DNA from: Ooceraea biroi
Taxonomy: Eukaryota > Arthropoda > Insecta > Hymenoptera > Formicidae
DNA: 64,000 nt
NCBI RefSeq assembly: GCF_003672135.1
Contig: NC_039515.1
Location: forward strand, 5,828,001-5,892,000
Direction of reading: 5' to 3'
Below are positions 58,671 to 64,000 of this stretch, piece after piece. Made by a program: the position numbers and the translations under genes. Each line of letters begins with the position of its first letter. The stretch's first letter is position 1. Under the pieces are notes generated by a model, which was given only the letters and a program-made list of their open reading frames with translations, had not been told where the DNA came from and made no database searches.

Positions 58671-61320
58671 TTAAGGTGATCTGGAGTTGCTAGTGAATAT
58701 TTTCACTATAGCGATGGTAATTGCAAGTTTCGAATTCTCTTTATTGCTTGTGCAGAATAAAAATCTTTCAACAAATGAAGTATGGATAGAAAGAAAGCCG
58801 CTCTACAGGACTTTATTTTCAAAATGGAAAAATTTAAAACTTGCATTTGTCTTTTCTAACTGTTTTCCATTTTGAATATAAAGTCACATGAGACTTTCTT
58901 TTCATACTTCATTCAAAAATGGAAAAAATTAAAACTTGCTTTGTCTTTTCTTTTTTCATTTGAATATATAATCCTGTAGAGCGGACTTTCTTTCTATCTA
59001 TACTTCATTTGTGAAGAAATAGAAAAAGTTAAAAACTTCTTGTCTTTTTCTTTTTTTCATTTTGAATAAAGTCTTGTAGAGCGGACTTTCTTCTATCTAT
59101 ACTTCATTTGTGGAAAAGGATTTTTTCCTTTCACAGCAATGAGGAATTTCAAACTGCAATTCGTCTGCTATAGTCAAAAATAGTTCACTAGGCACTCCAG
59201 GATCACCAGGGGTTGCTGGAGTTGCTAGTGAACTATTTTTTCACTATAACGATGTAGTAATTGCAAATCTCTTAATGCTGTGCGAATAAATCTTTCCTAC
59301 AATAAGTATAAATGAAAAACCCTTTAAACCGTTTCAAAATGGAAAAAGTTAAAACACATTGTCTTTTCTTTTCTCCTTTAAATATAAAGTCTGTAAGGGC
59401 GACTTTCTTTCTATCTATCCTTCATTTGTGAAATGGAAAAGTTAAACATTTGTCTTTCTTTTTTCCATTTGAATATAAAAGTCCTGTAAAGCGGACTTTC
59501 TCTTTCTCATCTAACTTCATTTGTGGAATAGCGAAAAAGTTAAAAACTGCATTTACTTTTCTAACTTTTTTCCACTTTGAATATAAAGTCCTGGTGAGGA
59601 CTTTCTTCTATCTATACTTCATTTGTGGAAAGGTTTTATTCCTTTCCGAAGCAATAAAGAGAATTTTCGAAGTACAGGATTACCATCGCTATGGTGAAAA
59701 TAGTTCACTCTCAGCGGATAGTAGATGTGCAATTTCAAAGTCTTCTTTATTCTTTCAGAATAAAAATCCTCTTTCACAAATATAGAGAATAAAGCCCACT
59801 GAGACATATATTCAAAATGAAAGTAAAAAACTTGCATTTGTCTTTTCTAAACTTTTCCTCACTAATATAAAGTCGCTGGTAGGGCGGACTTCTTTCCTAT
59901 CTATGCGTCATTTTGGAAAATGGGAAAAAGTTAAAACTTGCATTTGTCTTTCTGTTTCCACTTTGAATATCAAAGTCCTGTAGAGGCAGACTTTCCTTTC
60001 TATCTTACTTCATTTGTGAAAATGGAAAAAGTTAAAACTTGCATTGTCTTTTCTAACTTTTTTCCACTTTGGATCTAGATCCTGTAAAGGTGGACTTCTT
60101 TCTATCTTCTCATTTGTGAAAGGATTTTTATTCGTCAAGCAAACAAAGAAATTTTCGATTAACTGCAGTTACCATCGCTATGGTGAAAAATATTCGCTAA
60201 TAAGGCGATGGTAATTCGTTGAAAATCTTTATTGCTTTTGAAATGAATCCTTTCCTACAAATGAATATGATAGAGAACCCGCTCTACAGGCTTTATATTC
60301 AATGGAAAAGTTAAAACTTGCATTTGTCTTTCTTACTACTTTCGCGCACTTAAATATAAGTCATTAGGCGGCTTTCTTTCTATCTTATGCTTCATTTGTG
60401 GAAAAGGATTTTGTCTACTTTTAGGCAACAATAAAGAGAATTTTCCGAGAACTGCAATTACCATAGTGTGAAAAATAATTCACTATAGCGATGATACTTG
60501 CAGTTTCAAAAATTCTCTTTATTCTGCAAATAAAAAATCTCCCTAAATAATATGAAATAGGCAACCACGTCTACAGTTTTATACATGGAAAAAGTTTAAA
60601 ATTGCATTTTGTCTTTTCTAACTTTTTCCTTTAATATAAAGTCTATAGGCGGACTTTCCTTTCTATCTATACTTCATTTGTGGAAAATGGAAAAAGTTTA
60701 AAAAACTTGCGTTTGTCTTTTCTAACCTTTTTTCCACTTTTGAATAAAGTCCTAGTAGAGCGGACTTTCTTTCTAATCTACTTCATTTTGTGGAAAATGG
60801 AAAAAGTTAAAGACTTGCTTTGTCTTTCTAACTTTTTCGCATTGAATAAAAGTCCTGTAGAACGGACTTTCTTTCCTCTATACTTCATTTTGTGAAAGTG
60901 TCATGTTGCACAATAGAGATTTTCGAAGTGCCAATTACCATCGCTATAGTGAAAAATAATTCACTATAGCGTGTGTCTGGACTCGAAATTCTCTTTATTC
61001 TTTGAAATCAAAATCCTTTCAATAACTCTGTCAGCCTCTGAGACTATCATCAAATGAAAAAGTTAAAACTTGCATTTGTCTTTTCTAACTTTTCGCTATC
61101 TCAAGTCTGTAGAACGGACTTTCTTTCTATCTATACTTCATTTGTGGAAAATGGAAAAGTTAAAACTTGCATTTGTCTTTTCTTTTCACTTTAGATATAA
61201 AGTCCTGTAAGGCCAGTTTCTCTATCTATACTTCATTTGTGGAAAAGGATTTTTGTCCCTTTTAAACCAATAGAATTTCAGAACTGCAATTACCATCGCT
61301 ATAGTGAAAAATAATTCCTG
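58671..61320. repeat. Degraded tandem array of family-A MITE arms
   Basis: Begins TTAAGGTGATCTGGAGTTGC, a family-A end. Then the inner arm recurs about 15 times at irregular spacings of roughly 85-115 bp or multiples. It comprises the blocks gcggactttctttctatcta, tacttcatttgtggaaaa and aacttgcatttgtcttttct. More complete hairpin pieces sit at 59215-59700, 60120-60190 and 60420-60480. Almost every repeat carries several one-base insertions or losses, unlike the clean copies elsewhere. Confidence 0.85.
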
Positions 61321-61324
61321 TAGC

Positions 61325-61648
61325 TCAGCTTTCCATATTATCTTCTCGTACATTGTTAATCATAGTTAAAGCATCTCTTCCATTTCTAAATGCATTTGCT
61401 TCTGATTGGTCGTTTGCTTTTCTGACTTCATGATTAAGGAACTGCAATGTTTTCATTGTGGCCTTTAGGTTGCTAGGATATTTGTAGTTAGATCTCAACT
61501 CATCAAATTTGTAACGGACTTCGGAAGAAGGTTCTATATTGGCAGAGGACAAAGTACAAAGGGTAAATATCGTTTTCTTAGTGGAAATATTAGTGTGGCT
61601 GATGAATTTTGCATTGAGCATTAACAATTTACCTAATACCGTCATCAT
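61325..61648 (-). CDS. Unrecognised 107-codon minus-strand ORF
   Basis: MMTVLGKLLMLNAKFISHTN ... SSEVRYKFDELRSNYKYPSN ... MKTLQFLNHEVRKANDQSEA ... INNVREDNMES, open from ATG to stop directly beside the degraded array. Composition is protein-like and helical in its second half. No family recognised. Because the surrounding sequence is noisy, it may be the surviving part of a larger reading frame. Confidence 0.25.
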   Translation of the reverse strand: MMTVLGKLLMLNAKFISHTNISTKKTIFTLCTLSSANIEPSSEVRYKFDELRSNYKYPSNLKATMKTLQFLNHEVRKANDQSEANAFRNGRDALTMINNVREDNMES

Positions 61649-62191
61649 TTTATAGCAAAGACATGAAAATTAGTCCTCAGTAGATTTTCAGTATCTCGAA
61701 ATGGTAGTGACTCATGCATCTGCCTTAGTGTTTGTCACGGAAGTAGTAAAACAGGATGCATGAAATAGTTTCCTGTGAACAATGACCTATGCGACTTTGT
61801 GATATTTATATATCATTAAAACCATCTCTGTTATGTCATGCAGTTTATTTGAAATAAGAGTAGATGGATGAGATGTGGTACGAGAGTGCAGGACAAAGGT
61901 AACGGAAGTGCATCCTCATGATCTTTGCCTATTACTATATTTTACTGTTATTTAGCATTTAATTTGCTAGGTTATCAAGTTTACAAGACTTTTATTGTGC
62001 TGGGTTATTTTCCTCTTGAGTAGGCTTTTGTCAATTACTAAGGCGGCGTAAACATGGTGCTGGTACCTAACCGATCTTTTCTTTGATGTCACTGCAAACT
62101 TTTTGCGCATTTTATAATAAAGCTATGACGCAGTTATAATATCAAGGCATAGTCGGAGAGCATTTTAGCGGAGAACGAATAACTTTTGATC

Positions 62192-63040
62192 GACTTTACC
62201 GTGGACATCAACAAGCGGATGCAGGTTCCAAGTATTAAGTGTAGTGGCGGCGAGGATATTATGGAGTAGATCGGTGTAAGTCAATCTTGACTGGAAAATT
62301 TGGTTGAGTATTACCCGCGTGCCAGACCAGTTCTTGTCGTTGAGTAAGACTAGAGTGGTTAACTTTTCTCCTTGATAAGCAAAATGATTTATATTTATGT
62401 AGAATTTATTTCAGCACAATTCAAGTATTATACAGGGCAGGAACAACCTTTGCGTTGGTACTATTAAAGAAGCACCACCAAAGTTGACAACCTTAGAAGA
62501 GTATACTATCTGCGTGCCGAGACCTGCGCCATAGTCGGAGAATACAAGATGCTTTAGCATTAAAGGATCATGCTGGCTTGCGTGGCTTATAGTCATAAAC
62601 AATTTCGTCATTAATTATTTTCCTATGTCTGCATAGACTCTGCCAGAATCTCTTGAAATTGGTGATCATTTTCCCGATGCAGACGTGACGATTCTCTGCA
62701 TCTCTGTAGGATCAAGGCCAGCACTAGGACATTCAGTAGAACACAGATACTTCCGAGGCGCATCAGGTACCTCGTCTCCGCGTTAATGATGAATCTTCAT
62801 GCGTTGTTTCTTCATCTTGGCTCAGCTATACTCACGGGGCCAAGCATACCATAGCACTCTGATGTATCCTCTGCCGCAGCGAAGAGTTACCATACGTCGT
62901 CAGGTGGGTAAGTTGAATCCGCGAGATTTGATGGCCTCGAATTGGACATGCTACATCGCCAGCAGGAAGATTTTGGATATGCATTGCTGCAGTGGCATAT
63001 TTCATTCCTGAAAGCGTTCTCCTGGTTCACTTCGTGGGCT
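62192..63040 (+). pseudogene. Tango11: Mitochondrial fission factor homologue (Tango11/Mff), broken by indels
   Basis: Mff is a tail-anchored outer-mitochondrial-membrane receptor for the fission GTPase Drp1. Recognisable pieces in order: DFTVDINKRMQVP (from 62192), the conserved N-terminal motif; KEAPPKLTTLEEYTI (about 62467), like the PPRVLTL segment; RRVTIRRQVGKLN (about 62883), the start of the coiled coil; and, one base out of frame, GLELDMLHRQQEDFGYALLQ with HISFLKAFSWF (to about 63035), the end of the coil and the tail anchor. Shifts and stops separate the pieces. Gene order and motif order are right, so these are more likely sequence errors than true decay. The middle exons cannot be traced. 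Confidence 0.5.
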
Positions 63041-64000
63041 GTAGGCTCGACTGATGATGAAGGAGGAAGGGTGAAGGCGAAGGTCAGGTGTTTAAACAGA
63101 ACGAGCAACAGTTAAGTAGCACTTTGGGCCCTCTTGCTATAAGAGTATAACAAGACTTTACCTGATCTCGGCAAGATTAATCAATTGCAGTAGAGCTACA
63201 TGACATATACATATATTGAATAATTGTGTGTGTGTCGTAATATCTATCGTAATATCGAAAAACGGATGACGTATAGAGCGTGATGAGCCGATTGTCTTGA
63301 AGGTGTCTCACTTCTTGAAGACATTGTAATGGGTTTTACGATATATGTGTATTTATTATTGATGTATACCTGACATGCGGAGACTAATAAACTAGTTTTC
63401 ATACTATATAGATCAAATAACAATCTTCTTATATTCTTTAGGATACATATTTATAGCAATTTCGTGAATTTTCTTCTGCTATTTTATATTGAGGTACATC
63501 TTTCACTGTAGATGTATGAAAGTCATTCTGTAGTATATTTATAAATAGTTATTTTCTCTGTAGGCGCAAGCACTTGGGCTGTAGACCTTATATAAGATGG
63601 AATATATTATGACTAATAAATCAATAGAGATTATCATTAATACAACTCTTTGTGTTCAACGTCTATTACATAAAATTGAATAATTCAGTTGCTCTGAAAA
63701 CCAGTACTGGGAGTTCTTTTATAACTTTATTGTTTTCATTATTTATGCCATACTTATTTTTGTTATTTCAGTTACATAAAATCATTTTCTTATATAATCA
63801 AAGTCAAAATATAAATACCAATTTTCAGAAAACATTTTGTTGTAATACTCAGTACGCCTACTCTTCACGCCTCATTTCATCACTAAATAAAACTTCTTTT
63901 CCTTTCTTTTATCGTTACTTGAAATAAAAACAATTTTGTAAGGTATTTGGAAAACAAATGCCTGCCGCCGATACTACTTGGTGCGACTATGTCTGAACCG
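63041..64000. other. AT-rich DNA at the window end
   Basis: Probably the 3' UTR and flank of the Tango11-like gene, followed by AT-rich DNA. The 91-codon frame at 63652-63927 is Phe/Leu-rich by composition and not supported as a gene. Confidence 0.35.

Noticed and set aside
1..64000. CRISPR arrays, tRNA or rRNA genes, bacterial operons, viral genes
   Set aside because: Looked for and not seen. Regular repeats here are transposon arms, without unique spacers of constant length.

Overview
The window looks like an insect nuclear genome assembly, most probably an ant or another hymenopteran. The evidence is spliced genes with short AT-rich GT-AG introns, two 100-N scaffold gaps (28064-28163 and 40164-40263), many mariner elements and many foldback MITEs. 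No bacterial, organellar, tRNA, rRNA or CRISPR feature was seen. The organism is inferred from gene content and repeats; no species marker was read.

Layout. 1-15.8 kb is gene-poor: a foldback element, two dead mariners (1186-2471, 3612-4858), two TTAA-flanked foldback MITEs (6979-7351, 7836-8209), and GC-rich stretches near 11-12.2 and 14-14.5 kb that look like promoter or 5'-UTR DNA of genes coded elsewhere. 15835-26742 is a near-perfect head-to-tail duplication of a 5.45-kb unit. Each unit holds a P-superfamily relic with a perfect 8-bp target duplication and a broken THAP exon, two nested foldback MITEs, and a HAUS5-like augmin subunit gene with a mariner in an intron. Copy 1 of HAUS5 is cut off by the junction; copy 2 runs to a stop. 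A third, inverted and error-rich piece of its 3' end runs into the first gap.

28.4-31 kb codes a SOSS-B (hSSB1-like) single-strand DNA-binding protein. 32.8-34.7 kb is a cluster of TTAA MITEs. 36.1-37.8 kb is SLC35C2, a nucleotide-sugar-transporter-like gene whose six coding exons all join in phase. 39.7-40.2 kb is the 3' end of a Jarid2-like gene broken by the second gap. 41.3-44.5 kb is a small cysteine-containing ORF split by a 2.9-kb stack of TTAA MITEs. On the minus strand follow EFHC1 (44540-48577; five exons, three DM10 domains, a tandem transposon pair in intron 2) and an SLC20/PiT phosphate transporter (48928-54312; six exons, a 3.3-kb rearranged mariner in intron 3). From about 56.8 kb the sequence becomes noisy, with frameshifted gene fragments, a degraded array of MITE arms (58.67-61.32 kb) and a Tango11/Mff gene readable only through several indels.

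The host genes are unrelated housekeeping functions (spindle, DNA repair, Golgi transport, chromatin, cilia, phosphate uptake, mitochondrial fission). What unites the window is transposon traffic: TA-targeting mariners and TTAA-targeting foldback MITEs that insert into each other's ends and grow into arrays. One mariner family carries a shared shortening of its catalytic triad spacing (DD30D).
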